From assembly GCA_016722065.1 (NCBI GenBank), contig JADKGX010000001.1, forward strand, positions 682,001 through 746,000: DNA of 64,000 nucleotides, read 5' to 3'. The translations under genes and the position numbers were made by a program. The stretch is from Planctomycetota bacterium. Lineage in GTDB: Bacteria > Planctomycetota > UBA8742 > UBA2392. The notes under the pieces were generated by a model. The model was not told the origin of the DNA, made no database searches, and saw only the letters and a program-made list of their open reading frames with translations. Position 1 is the stretch's first letter; each line of letters opens with the position of its first letter. Shown one piece after another: positions 35,522-44,384 of the stretch.

Positions 35522-36454
35522 ATGAAACGCATACTGATGGCATTGGCACTGGCTGGCATCTTTGGCGCACCGGTTGCGCTGCACGCGCAGGAAGCCGGCC
35601 CCGAAGGCGGCGCAGAGGCCGAAGAGTCCCCCCAGGAAATGCTTGCCAAGCTCAAAAAGCTGATGAAGCAGGCCAGCGAGGAAATGGGCGACCTGGAGAA
35701 AGAACTGGCAAAGGCCAGCCTGGCCTCGCCAAAGGCCGACGTAGTCAAGGAACGGATGGACAAAATCCGCGAGGCCATGAAGTCCGGCAAGCTGGACGAA
35801 CTGCCCGAAGGCCTGAAGCAGGAAATCAAGGACAACCCTGAAGAGGTTGCCCGCGCCACCGGCAAAAGCACAGAAGAAGTACGCAAGATTGCCGAGGACG
35901 AAGGCAAGCTCAAGGAACTGCTGGAAAAGAACCCCGAGTTGCTGAAGAAACTGGCCGAAAACGAAAGCACCATGCAGAAGGTGCTGGAAAAGCAGAACTC
36001 GGTGGAAAAGCGCCTGGCCGAAACGCTGGGCCGCCAGGAAGAAGCAGCCGAAGCCGCCAAGAAGAACATCGATGGTTCGCTGGAAATGGCCCACAAGCTC
36101 AAGCAGCAGGGCCAGGGTCAAGGCGAAGGCAAGCCCAAGAACCAGGGCGAAAAGACTCAGGACGGCCGCGACAAGGGCGAAAAGCAGGGTGACGCCAAGC
36201 AGCCCAGTGACGGCGCCAAGGAAGGCTACCAGCCCGGCAGCGGTGAAAAGCCACCCGAGAACAAGACCGAAGATTTCGAACGCAGCAAAGACGGCGGCTT
36301 CCAGGGCGACAAGAAGGGCAAAGACATGGGCGACGGTGCCGGTAACGACAACAACGGCCGCGCGCCATCCAAGTACAAGAACTTCTGGGAAAAGTGGAGC
36401 AAGGAAACCCAGAAGAAGGCCGAAGAACGCAAGAACGAAAACAAGGACAAGTAG
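35522..36454 (+). CDS. Secreted charged coiled-coil protein
   Basis: 310 residues with a signal peptide (MALALAGIFGAPVALHAQ). The mature part starts with a helical Lys/Glu/Met-rich segment (EMLAKLKKLMKQASEEMGDL), continues with further short helices (LEKNPELLKKLAENESTMQK), and ends in a disordered Gly/Lys/Gln/Asp-rich tail. The start at ATG 35522 removes a misfit GTG upstream. It follows the giant coiled-coil gene by 86 bases and shares its composition, so it may be an accessory subunit of the same structure. No catalytic motif is visible. Confidence 0.7.
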   Translation: MKRILMALALAGIFGAPVALHAQEAGPEGGAEAEESPQEMLAKLKKLMKQASEEMGDLEKELAKASLASPKADVVKERMDKIREAMKSGKLDELPEGLKQEIKDNPEEVARATGKSTEEVRKIAEDEGKLKELLEKNPELLKKLAENESTMQKVLEKQNSVEKRLAETLGRQEEAAEAAKKNIDGSLEMAHKLKQQGQGQGEGKPKNQGEKTQDGRDKGEKQGDAKQPSDGAKEGYQPGSGEKPPENKTEDFERSKDGGFQGDKKGKDMGDGAGNDNNGRAPSKYKNFWEKWSKETQKKAEERKNENKDK

Positions 36455-36478
36455 CCGAACTTGCCATGCCACAACAAC

Positions 36479-36506
36479 AAAGCCCCCTGTGAAAACCGGG
36501 GGCTTT
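36479..36506. terminator. Bidirectional terminator hairpin
   Basis: AAAGCCCCC (36479-36487) pairs perfectly with GGGGGCTTT (36498-36506) across a 10-base loop. It lies between the convergent coiled-coil and LigD-like genes, with A/T ends on both sides of the GC core. Confidence 0.7.
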
Positions 36507-36520
36507 GCGATTGGCGGCGA

Positions 36521-36838
36521 CTACACCCGCCGGGCCGTGCCGTCCTCAATCTGCAGGCGAAGGTCGGCCCGCAGCACAATCAGGTTGGCCTCCATGTACC
36601 AGTCGCCCTGGTCAACGCGTGTCACGCTGCCGCGCCCGTGGCTGACCTCGCCTTCATAGGTCAGATAAGCAAGGCGGTGCGGGCCCAGGGATTTGGCCGC
36701 GCAACCAGCCCCTGGTTCTAGTGGCCAGGTGGCAAGCTGCCAGGTGATCAGGCTGGGCTCACCCGGTGCCTCAAGCATCAGGTCAAAGTGTTCACCCCCG
36801 TTGACCGAATGCCGCAAGATGACGAATCTCTGGGCCAT
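36521..36838 (-). CDS. Miniature LigD-type 3'-phosphoesterase-like protein
   Basis: 105 residues from the ATG at 36838 (an ATG at 36847 is possible). It carries the LigD phosphoesterase pattern: RHSVNGGEHFDLMLE with His10, His17, Asp19 and Glu23, followed by LTYEGEVSHGRGSVTRVDQG, which matches the FEG-x-I-P-x-G-x-Y-G-x-G-x-V core. In bacterial NHEJ ligases this domain trims 3' phosphate or ribonucleotide ends. Here it stands alone and no Ku or ligase gene is in the window. Its start codon overlaps that of truA on the other strand. Confidence 0.75.
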   Translation of the reverse strand: MAQRFVILRHSVNGGEHFDLMLEAPGEPSLITWQLATWPLEPGAGCAAKSLGPHRLAYLTYEGEVSHGRGSVTRVDQGDWYMEANLIVLRADLRLQIEDGTARRV

Positions 36839-37742
36839 GAGGCGCATTCTGCTTGAGGTGGAGTATCACGGACAAGCCTTCTTTGGCTGGCAGCGCCAGG
36901 GGCCAAGCCGCAGCGTGCAGGCAACGCTGGAAACCGCAATCGCGGACCTGGTGCAGCACGAAGTTGCCGTCCATGGGGCCGGGCGTACCGACCGCGGCGT
37001 ACACGCAAAGGCCATGCCCGCCCACGTGGACATCGATTCGCGTCTGCGCTGCCAGGAACTGGTCATGGCCATCAATGCGCGGCTTCCACAGGACTGCGCC
37101 GTACGCACGGCACGCCAGGTCGACCCGCGATTTCATGCCCGCTTTGACGCGTTGCGCAAACTGTACCGGTATCGTTTCTATCTCAGTCGCGCGCGCAGCC
37201 CGTTGCTGGCCGACCGCGCCTGCCTGGTACCTCGCACGATAGATCTTGCCGCCATGCACCAGGCCGCCGCGCTGCTGGTGGGCACCCACGACTTTCTGAG
37301 TTTTCGCACCAGCCCGGAACACGATCAAGCGGTGCAACCCGGGGCCGAACATGAGAACGATTCCGATGTTACGCCCGACCTGCACGGTCCCGCAGCCGTG
37401 GCACATGGCGACTTCACTCCGCCGCCCTGGCGCAAACCGCGCCCCCAAGGCACAACGCGCACCCTGTTTGACGTGACCCTGCGCACCCGCAATGGTTTGT
37501 TGAACCTGGACGTTCACGGTGACGGCTTCCTGCGCGGCATGGTGCGGGCCATTGCCGGCAGCCTGCTGGAAGTTGGCCTGGGAAAACAATCACCGGGCTG
37601 GATCAGCACTTTGTTGCAGGCCCGCGACCGTCGCTTGGCGGGCGCAAATTTGCCCCCTCACGGCTTGACTCTGGTTTCAGTAGACTACCCGTCTGAACCA
37701 CTGGCGGGCTTTGACCTTGAAGGGGCAGCGGCTGCCCCTTAG
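36837..37742 (+). CDS. truA: tRNA pseudouridine synthase A
   Basis: 301 residues. The N-terminus (RRILLEVEYHGQAFFGWQRQ) and the catalytic loop (VHGAGRTDRGVHAKAMPAHV, with the nucleophilic Asp) are diagnostic. FDALRKLYRYRF and DGFLRGMVRAIAGSLLEVG complete the signature. TruA makes pseudouridine at positions 38-40 of the tRNA anticodon stem-loop. The middle (residues about 160-215) contains an insertion-like polar stretch around the FLSFRT segment. The start is fixed by the family N-terminus although no ribosome-binding site is visible. Confidence 0.93.
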   Translation: MRRILLEVEYHGQAFFGWQRQGPSRSVQATLETAIADLVQHEVAVHGAGRTDRGVHAKAMPAHVDIDSRLRCQELVMAINARLPQDCAVRTARQVDPRFHARFDALRKLYRYRFYLSRARSPLLADRACLVPRTIDLAAMHQAAALLVGTHDFLSFRTSPEHDQAVQPGAEHENDSDVTPDLHGPAAVAHGDFTPPPWRKPRPQGTTRTLFDVTLRTRNGLLNLDVHGDGFLRGMVRAIAGSLLEVGLGKQSPGWISTLLQARDRRLAGANLPPHGLTLVSVDYPSEPLAGFDLEGAAAAP

Positions 37743-37777
37743 TTTGCGCAAACTCGTATGCCAGCAAAGGTTGGGGC

Positions 37778-38548
37778 GTGAAGGCAATCGTTTCCGACAT
37801 CCATGCCAATGCAGCCGCCTGGGACGCCGTGGCCAAGGACATCAAGTCCCATGGCATCACGGATATCATCAGCCTGGGCGATCTGGTCGGTTATGGCCCG
37901 GAGCCCGTGGAAATCATCGACGCGGCAATCGACTTTCGCATCAACCTGATGGGCAACCACGACGAAGCCGTGGTGTTTGAGCCCGTGGGTTTCAATTATC
38001 GGGCACTGACTGCAATTCGCTGGACCAAGCGCGCCCTGCAGGGCGGGCTGTTCGGCTTCAAGAACAAGAAGCGCATGAGCTTTTTGAAGTCTCTCAAATT
38101 GACGCATCGCGAGGACGGCGCACTGATGGTGCACGGCAGCCCGCGCGAGCCGACCACCGAATACATTCTGCGCCACGACGCCAACGCAGCCAACCAGGGC
38201 GATTCGATGGCCGTCAAGAAAATGGACGAAATCTTTCGTCAGTTTGACAGCCTGTGCTTTGTGGGGCACACGCACATTCCATGCGTGATCGGGCAGGACT
38301 TCAGCTATCTAACCGAAAAAGAGCTGAACTTCGAGTTCAAGCCCGAAAAGGGCAAGAAATACATCGTCAATGTCGGTAGCGTGGGTCAGCCACGCGACCG
38401 CGATACTCGTGCCAGTTACGTAATCTGGGATGACAAGAAGTTCACTTGGCGCCGCGTGGAATACGACGTAGCAGCCACAGTCAAAAAGATCCGCGCCATG
38501 AAGGAACTGGACGACTACAACGCTGACAGGCTGGAACAGGGCATTTAG
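37778..38548 (+). CDS. Metallophosphoesterase
   Basis: 256 residues from a GTG at 37778. The calcineurin-like metal-binding motifs are all present: SDIHAN, SLGDLVGYGP, MGNHDE and VGHTHIP. This is the compact phosphodiesterase/phosphatase group that often has GDLVGYGP. The substrate is not determined by sequence. It lies 35 bases downstream of truA and upstream of hpf on the same strand, so it may share their transcript. Confidence 0.88.
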   Translation: MKAIVSDIHANAAAWDAVAKDIKSHGITDIISLGDLVGYGPEPVEIIDAAIDFRINLMGNHDEAVVFEPVGFNYRALTAIRWTKRALQGGLFGFKNKKRMSFLKSLKLTHREDGALMVHGSPREPTTEYILRHDANAANQGDSMAVKKMDEIFRQFDSLCFVGHTHIPCVIGQDFSYLTEKELNFEFKPEKGKKYIVNVGSVGQPRDRDTRASYVIWDDKKFTWRRVEYDVAATVKKIRAMKELDDYNADRLEQGI

Positions 38549-38608
38549 GGACTCAGCGCCAATGGGCGCGGGCCACAAACAGCAGCATCCACCCGCAAGG
38601 AGAAATCG

Positions 38609-39007
38609 GTGCGCATCACTATCACCGCCAAGCACGTCAAGGTCACAGACACCATGAAGTCCTACGCCAAGGACAAGCTGGAGCGTCTGGACCGCTACTT
38701 TGACCGCATTGACACCATCCAGGTGCTGCTGAACCGCGAGGCCTTGGACAATATCTGCGAAATCAACATTCACACCGACACCCACAACCAGCTTTCGGCC
38801 GTAGTGCATAACCGGGAAGACATGCACGCCGCCGTGGACCTGTGCGTAGACAAAGTTCACCGGCAGCTAGGCAAAATCAAAGAGAAGCTCAAGGGCCACA
38901 AGGGCGCCGACAAGCGCAAGAAGCTGGGCCGCGATGTCAAGCGCCTGACAACGCGTCTGCCGCGCATCAGTGAAGAAACTTCGTACGAAGACGCCAAGAA
39001 CGAGTAG
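38609..39007 (+). CDS. hpf: Ribosome hibernation promoting factor (short form)
   Basis: 132 residues from a GTG at 38609, preceded by AAGGAG. The fold signature runs from MRITITAKHVKVTDTMKSYA through KLERLDRYFDRI, INIHTDTHNQLSAV and EDMHAAVDLCVDKVHRQLGK. The C-terminal extension is short and basic rather than the dimerising domain of long HPF, so this is the HPF/RaiA-like short type. The protein binds the 30S decoding centre and inactivates ribosomes in slow growth. It is directly followed by yvcK. Confidence 0.92.
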   Translation: MRITITAKHVKVTDTMKSYAKDKLERLDRYFDRIDTIQVLLNREALDNICEINIHTDTHNQLSAVVHNREDMHAAVDLCVDKVHRQLGKIKEKLKGHKGADKRKKLGRDVKRLTTRLPRISEETSYEDAKNE

Positions 39008-39018
39008 GCACCCGCGCC

Positions 39019-40017
39019 ATGGCCATCTTTCCGCGCCTGTTTCGCCGCTCTCCTGCCGTCGTCGCCATCGGCGGCGGCACCGGCGCCAGCGGCCTTTTGC
39101 GCGGTCTGAAGGAACACACGGACAAGCTGACAGCCATCGTGACCGTGGCCGACGACGGCGGCAGCAGCGGGCGTTTTCGCAAAGAGTTCGGCATGTTGCC
39201 CCCCGGCGATATCCGCAACTGCCTGGCGGCCATGAGTGACGGCGGCCCCGCGCTGGAAAAGCTGTTTCAGTACCGCTTTGACGAAGGCGACTTCAAGGGC
39301 CACCCCTTTGGCAACATCTTTCTTGCTGCCCTTACCCGCGTGACCGGCAGCTTCGAGGCCGCAGTGCGCGAGGCCAATGCAATTCTAAGCGTGCGTGGCC
39401 GCGTGCTACCTGCCACCACAACCAAGATTTCCCTGGTGGCCGAACACGCTGACGGCACCAAGACCACAGGCGAATCACTGGTGGGCAAGGTGGACAAGCC
39501 CGTGTTGCGGCTGTCCCTGCGGCCCGACGACGCCCCCGCAGGCGAGGGCGTAGCCGAAGCGATTGAAGAAGCCGACCTGGTGATTCTTGGCCCCGGCAGC
39601 CTGTACACCAGCGTGCTGCCTAACCTGCTGATCCGCGACATCCAGCAGGCGCTGCTGCGCACCGACGCCGTGATTGCCTACGTGTGCAACATCATGACGC
39701 AGCCCGGTGAAACACAGGGCTTTACGGCCAGCCGGCACGCCCAGGTGATCATTGACCACACGGGTCCGGACCTGATTGATTTCGTGGTTGTCAACAACGG
39801 CAAGATTCCAGACCGCCTGGCCGCGGCCTATGCAGCGGAGGGCAGCACCCCCGTGCCCGTGGATCTCGATGCCCTGCACGCCCTGCCCGGCAATCCGCGC
39901 ATCATCGCCGCAGACCTGGTGTACGCTGACAGTGTTGTGCGCCACCACCCCGGCCGGTTGGCTGAACTGTGCCTGGATGCCTTTCGCGAAGTAGGCAAGG
40001 AACGCGCCAAGGCTTGA
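39019..40017 (+). CDS. yvcK: YvcK-family UDP-GlcNAc-binding regulator
   Basis: 332 residues. The CofD/YvcK signature is clear: VVAIGGGTGASGLLRGLKE, TVADDGGSSGRFRKEFG, PPGDIRNCLAAMS, and GPGSLYTSVLPNLL. YvcK proteins bind UDP-GlcNAc and are needed for growth on gluconeogenic carbon sources and for cell-wall control in several bacteria. The usual partners yvcJ and whiA are absent here; the neighbour is hpf, 11 bases upstream. It is convergent with mtfA. Confidence 0.92.
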   Translation: MAIFPRLFRRSPAVVAIGGGTGASGLLRGLKEHTDKLTAIVTVADDGGSSGRFRKEFGMLPPGDIRNCLAAMSDGGPALEKLFQYRFDEGDFKGHPFGNIFLAALTRVTGSFEAAVREANAILSVRGRVLPATTTKISLVAEHADGTKTTGESLVGKVDKPVLRLSLRPDDAPAGEGVAEAIEEADLVILGPGSLYTSVLPNLLIRDIQQALLRTDAVIAYVCNIMTQPGETQGFTASRHAQVIIDHTGPDLIDFVVVNNGKIPDRLAAAYAAEGSTPVPVDLDALHALPGNPRIIAADLVYADSVVRHHPGRLAELCLDAFREVGKERAKA

Positions 40018-40030
40018 CCACTGCCAACGG

Positions 40031-40795
40031 TCACGACCCAGCCAAACCCCAGGCTGCTGGATCCTGCCGAAAGTATTGCGCCAGTTGCGCGTAAAGCTGC
40101 GGGTGTTTGTTCTTCAGTTGCAGCGGCTTTTCAAAGAAGGCCTCGGTGGCCACAGCAAAGAACTCGGCCGGGTTTGTGCCGCCGTATTGATCCAGCACCG
40201 ATGCCGCGCCCCGCTGCAAGCGTTCAAACTCCGCACTCAGCACCCGTGCCCAAGGGCCGTACATGCCGCGCGTGGGCAGGGGCGGGGCGCCGTCGGCATG
40301 GCCGTCTTCCTGGTCCAGTTGGTGGGCAAACTCGTGCAGTACCACGTTATGGCCATCTTGCAGGTCGCGCCCGCCGCCCAGCGCGGCATCCCAGGCCAGC
40401 ACCACGTTGCCGCGCGTCCAGCTTTGGCCCAGCGTCACGGCGTGGCCCTCAGTGACCAGACCGTTCTCAATTGACTTGTGGGGCGTAACAAACGTGGCGG
40501 GGTACACAATCACGGTCACCAGGTCCGGAAAATAGTCGTCGGGCCGGTGCAGCTGCAGCACACAGGCCTGGGCTGCAATCGTGACGCGAATTTCGTCGGT
40601 GATGGTCAGGCCGCCTGCGCCCTCGAATCGCTTCTCGTCCAGAAACACCAGCGTGTGCTGAAGCAACTCGCGTTGGTCAGACGCGCAAAGGCGACCAAAC
40701 AGCGGCACGTTGCGCTCAATCATGGCCCGCCATTCCGGCGGGAACGGGCGGGCGCGAACACGAGTGCGGCGTCTACGCTGCCACCACCCGAACAT
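40031..40795 (-). CDS. mtfA: MtfA-type zinc peptidase
   Basis: 254 residues with the HEFAHQLDQEDG zinc motif (HExxH) and the downstream Glu in NPAEFFAVATEAFFE, together with WDAALGGGRDLQDGHNV, all as in MtfA (YeeI), a regulator of the glucose PTS through Mlc in E. coli. No obvious PTS gene is in the window. The start lies one base after the stop of the Aas-like gene, so the two are translationally linked. The N-terminus is strongly basic. Confidence 0.88.
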   Translation of the reverse strand: MFGWWQRRRRTRVRARPFPPEWRAMIERNVPLFGRLCASDQRELLQHTLVFLDEKRFEGAGGLTITDEIRVTIAAQACVLQLHRPDDYFPDLVTVIVYPATFVTPHKSIENGLVTEGHAVTLGQSWTRGNVVLAWDAALGGGRDLQDGHNVVLHEFAHQLDQEDGHADGAPPLPTRGMYGPWARVLSAEFERLQRGAASVLDQYGGTNPAEFFAVATEAFFEKPLQLKNKHPQLYAQLAQYFRQDPAAWGLAGS

Positions 40796-40796
40796 G

Positions 40797-43700
40797 TCAG
40801 CTCCCCGCTGCTACCAGCGATTCCTGCGCCAGTTTCTTGACGCCACGCAGGTCAATCTTGCCCGTGCCCAGCACCGGCAAGGCCGGCACTTCAATGAAGT
40901 CGTTGGCCTTGGGAATGAACAGGTTAGGCAAGCCTTGACGCTGCAGGCTCTCAATCAGCACATCTACTGTGATTGTTGTGCGGGTGTGCAGCACCACAAT
41001 GCGTTCGCCTTTGCGTTCGTCGGAAACTGCCGTGACAGCGAAAATCTGCTGGGTGTACTCCAGCCCCGAATGCAAGGCTTCCTCGATCAGTCCGTGGGGA
41101 ACCATTTCGCCGCCGATCTTAGAAAAGCGTGACAGTCGGTCGGTGATCGTGAGAAAGCCATCTTCACTAAGGCGTGCAATGTCGCCGGTGATGTACCAGC
41201 CATCGCGCATGGCTTTTTCGGTCAGGTCGGGGCGGTCCAGGTAGCCCTGCATGACGTTGGGGCCCTTTACCAGCAGCATGCCGGGCTCGCCCACGGGCAA
41301 CGGTTCAAAGGTGTCCGGGTTGACGACCTTGAGGCTGACGCCAGGAAAGGGCTGGCCCACGGTGCCGGGCCGGTTTCCCTTCTGGTAGAAGCCCGGGGCG
41401 CGGTAATCCAGCGAGTTCACAGCAATCACCGGTGAACACTCTGTACAACCGTAGCCCTCCAGTACCTCCACGCCGAAGTAATCCTTGAACGCTGCGGCAA
41501 ACTTGGGCGATAGTTTTTCTGCCCCGGCAACCACCAGGCGCATGCTGCCAAACTGTCCCGGCTGAATGCGCTTCATGTACATCTGCAAGAACGTCGGCGT
41601 GGCGCAGAACGCCGTGGCGCCGTAACCCTCACACAGGTGACCAATCGTCTCGGCATCCAGCGGGTTGGGCGCAAACACCAGCCCAGGCCCGATGTGCACG
41701 CCAACCCAAAGCAACAGGTTGCCAAAGCTGTGAAACAGCGGCAGCAGGTGAAGCAGCTTGTCGTGATGATCAAAGCGAAGAACCTGACCCGCGGCCTCGA
41801 CGTTGCTGAGAATGTTGAAGTGCGAAAGCTGCACGCCTTTGGGCTCGCCGGTGCTGCCACTGGAGAAAATGATCGCGGCCGTATCGTCCATGGCAGGGCG
41901 ACGGCGCGCGTGCACCAGCCTCTCAATGGCAAAATAGGGCATGACGCAGGCAAACAGCAGGGCTTTCCATCTCTCGCGCCGGTTGATGGTCGGGCTGATG
42001 TCCTCCAGAAACACCATCGCAACGCCGTCTAGCGCCTCGAGCTTGGCCTTTTGCAAGAACGACCGGCTGGTGATCACGGTTTTGAGGCCCGCCATGCGGC
42101 AGGCGGATTCCATGCCGGACTTGCCCGTCGTGTAGTTCAAATTCACGATCGTGCGAGCCGACAAAACCGCCGCCATGTTGGTCAGCGCCCCGCCCACGCT
42201 GGGCGGAAGCAGAATCCCCACACGCTGCTGATCGGCCCATACTTTGCGCAGCGCCCGTGCCAGCGCAATCGAGGCCGTAAGGGCCTTCAGTTTTGTCAGC
42301 GGCCCACGCACCGGGTCGGCAAACCCCACTTGAAACGGGTGTTTGCGCAAGTTGCGCACCACGCTGTACCCCAGCGGAAGCATGCCCTTTTTGCGCTGCA
42401 TCCAGGCTTGCTGCGAAAGGTCGTGCACGGCCTGGCGCACGTCATTCAGGGGCGTGCCGGCAACCAGCGGCTTGCCGAAGTGAACTCCAACAGGCCGCGG
42501 GAATTGGCGTGGTAGTTTGACACCCATGCGCCCGCCGCTGGGGCTGAACATACTGCCCCACACGCCGTCCAGTTGCATGGGAATGATCGGCACGTCGCGG
42601 CCCTTGACGATCACCTCCGCACCGCGCCGGAAGGGCAGCAGCATGCCCGTGCGGCTGATTTCGCCCTCCGCGAAAATGCACACCAGTTCACCGTCGTCCA
42701 GGTACTTGCCTGCGTCTTTAAGCGCGCGCATGACGACCTTGGGCCCACCAGAGCTTGAAACCGGAATCGCCCCCAGCGCTTTCATGAACGGCAACAGCAG
42801 CGGGTGATGAAAATATCCGTCATCCACAATGAATCGTACCGGTCGGTCAATCGACGCCAGCACAAACAGCCCATCCACCAGCGACAGGTGGTTGGCCACC
42901 AGCAGCGCGCCGCCGGTTTGGGGTACGTGCTCGCGCCCCTGCACGTGAATGCGATAGGCCGTGTTGGCCATCAAAATGGCCACCAGCCGCACCAGCGCGT
43001 CGGGCAGCAGCTTGATTGCCCAAGCCGTGCCAGCCAGCGTAATCGCCGCTGCGCCCAGGAAAATGCCCACCGGTGAAAGGCCGGCGAAATAGGCAAGCCC
43101 TGTCCCAATCAGTGATCCCGCCAAAGCACCTGTAAACACAAAGATGTTGGCCAGCGCTATCACCGCACCACGTTGCGCAGCCGGGGCGTGCCACTGCAGC
43201 ATCGATTGCAGCGGCACCACAATCAGCCCGCTGGAAAGGCCCATCAAGGCCATCAGCACATACACGCCGGCAATGCCCGGTGCAGCCAGACCCAGCACCA
43301 GCGTAAACAACCCCAGGCCAATGGAGCCCAGGGGTATCAAGCCGTATTCAACCTTGCCGTGGCTCAGGCGTCCGGCAAACACGCTGCCCACGCCCACGCC
43401 AATCGCAAACACTGCCAGCGGGATGCCTGCTTTATCGTCACTGACCCGCAGCACGACCTTCAGGTACACGACAAGGTCCTGCCCCAGCAGACTGGCAACA
43501 CCCCAGAACAGCGTCAGGCCCAGCACAGTCAGCCACAGAACTCGGGTTTTGCGCGTGGTACGCCAGGCGGCTGCCAGCCCGCCTTCCTGACCGGGCGCGC
43601 GGGCTGCGGGAACTTTGGGCACAAAAAGCGAAGCGGCGAAGCCTGCCAGCGCAAACACGGCAAGTGGCAGAATCGCCAGCCACGCGGACTCCCCGGAATA

Positions 43701-44234
43701 CTGCAACATCGCCCCGCCGGCGGCGGTGCCGGCAATGATGGCGACAAAGGTCAGCATCTCCAGAAGGCCGTTGCCGCGCGACAGTTTCTCGTGCGGCAGA
43801 ACCTCTGGCAAAATGCCGTACTTGGCCGGGCTGAACAGCGCACTCTGCAGGCCCATGGCCGCCAGCAGTCCCAGCGTGGGCCAGAACGCCTGCTCTGCCG
43901 GCACCAGAAGCAACAGCAACGCTGCGGCCACCATAAGCAGTACTTCAAGGCCTTTCATCGACACGATGATGCTGCGCTTGCTCAAGCGGTCCGCCAGGGC
44001 GCCGGCCGGCAGCGAAAACAGCGCCAGCGGCAGTGTCAACGCGACCATGGCGCCAGAGGTAACGTACTGGGTCATGTCGGATCTGGCTTGGCCGGCCAGG
44101 TCACGGGTGAACAAGCTGATCCCCAACAACGTCAGGATCATCTTCATGGCGTTGTCGTTGAAGGCGCCGAAAAACTGCGCCACCAGCAACCCCGCCATGG
44201 GCCGTTTGTGTGTGCTTGTTTGAGTTTGCGCCAT
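40797..44234 (-). CDS. MFS transporter / acyltransferase / acyl-ACP synthetase fusion (Aas-like)
   Basis: 1145 residues from the ATG at 44234. Three modules follow in order. First is an MFS-like half (about residues 10-400, many membrane helices) of lysophospholipid-transporter LplT type. Next is a 1-acyl-glycerol-phosphate acyltransferase with NHLSLVDG and EGEISRTGM (about 430-610). Last is an acyl-AMP ligase with FSSGSTGEPKGVQLSH, GYGCTECSPV and TDRLSRFSKIGGE (about 640-1140). Such proteins take up or flip lysophospholipids and reacylate them using fatty acids activated on ACP. In E. coli LplT and Aas are separate proteins; here one chain does all three. mtfA follows immediately. Confidence 0.88.
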   Translation of the reverse strand: MAQTQTSTHKRPMAGLLVAQFFGAFNDNAMKMILTLLGISLFTRDLAGQARSDMTQYVTSGAMVALTLPLALFSLPAGALADRLSKRSIIVSMKGLEVLLMVAAALLLLLVPAEQAFWPTLGLLAAMGLQSALFSPAKYGILPEVLPHEKLSRGNGLLEMLTFVAIIAGTAAGGAMLQYSGESAWLAILPLAVFALAGFAASLFVPKVPAARAPGQEGGLAAAWRTTRKTRVLWLTVLGLTLFWGVASLLGQDLVVYLKVVLRVSDDKAGIPLAVFAIGVGVGSVFAGRLSHGKVEYGLIPLGSIGLGLFTLVLGLAAPGIAGVYVLMALMGLSSGLIVVPLQSMLQWHAPAAQRGAVIALANIFVFTGALAGSLIGTGLAYFAGLSPVGIFLGAAAITLAGTAWAIKLLPDALVRLVAILMANTAYRIHVQGREHVPQTGGALLVANHLSLVDGLFVLASIDRPVRFIVDDGYFHHPLLLPFMKALGAIPVSSSGGPKVVMRALKDAGKYLDDGELVCIFAEGEISRTGMLLPFRRGAEVIVKGRDVPIIPMQLDGVWGSMFSPSGGRMGVKLPRQFPRPVGVHFGKPLVAGTPLNDVRQAVHDLSQQAWMQRKKGMLPLGYSVVRNLRKHPFQVGFADPVRGPLTKLKALTASIALARALRKVWADQQRVGILLPPSVGGALTNMAAVLSARTIVNLNYTTGKSGMESACRMAGLKTVITSRSFLQKAKLEALDGVAMVFLEDISPTINRRERWKALLFACVMPYFAIERLVHARRRPAMDDTAAIIFSSGSTGEPKGVQLSHFNILSNVEAAGQVLRFDHHDKLLHLLPLFHSFGNLLLWVGVHIGPGLVFAPNPLDAETIGHLCEGYGATAFCATPTFLQMYMKRIQPGQFGSMRLVVAGAEKLSPKFAAAFKDYFGVEVLEGYGCTECSPVIAVNSLDYRAPGFYQKGNRPGTVGQPFPGVSLKVVNPDTFEPLPVGEPGMLLVKGPNVMQGYLDRPDLTEKAMRDGWYITGDIARLSEDGFLTITDRLSRFSKIGGEMVPHGLIEEALHSGLEYTQQIFAVTAVSDERKGERIVVLHTRTTITVDVLIESLQRQGLPNLFIPKANDFIEVPALPVLGTGKIDLRGVKKLAQESLVAAGS

Positions 44235-44384
44235 GCCGCCCCCGCCCGCACTGCCAATCGATAACGTCAGTATATAGCGACGTGATGGACCTGGCAAGTG
44301 TCCTCGAGCGCAATGCTAGCCTACGGTCGCGGATCATAGACCCGACCCGTGGCCGCGCGACTGCATTCGAACCCTGAAACCACT

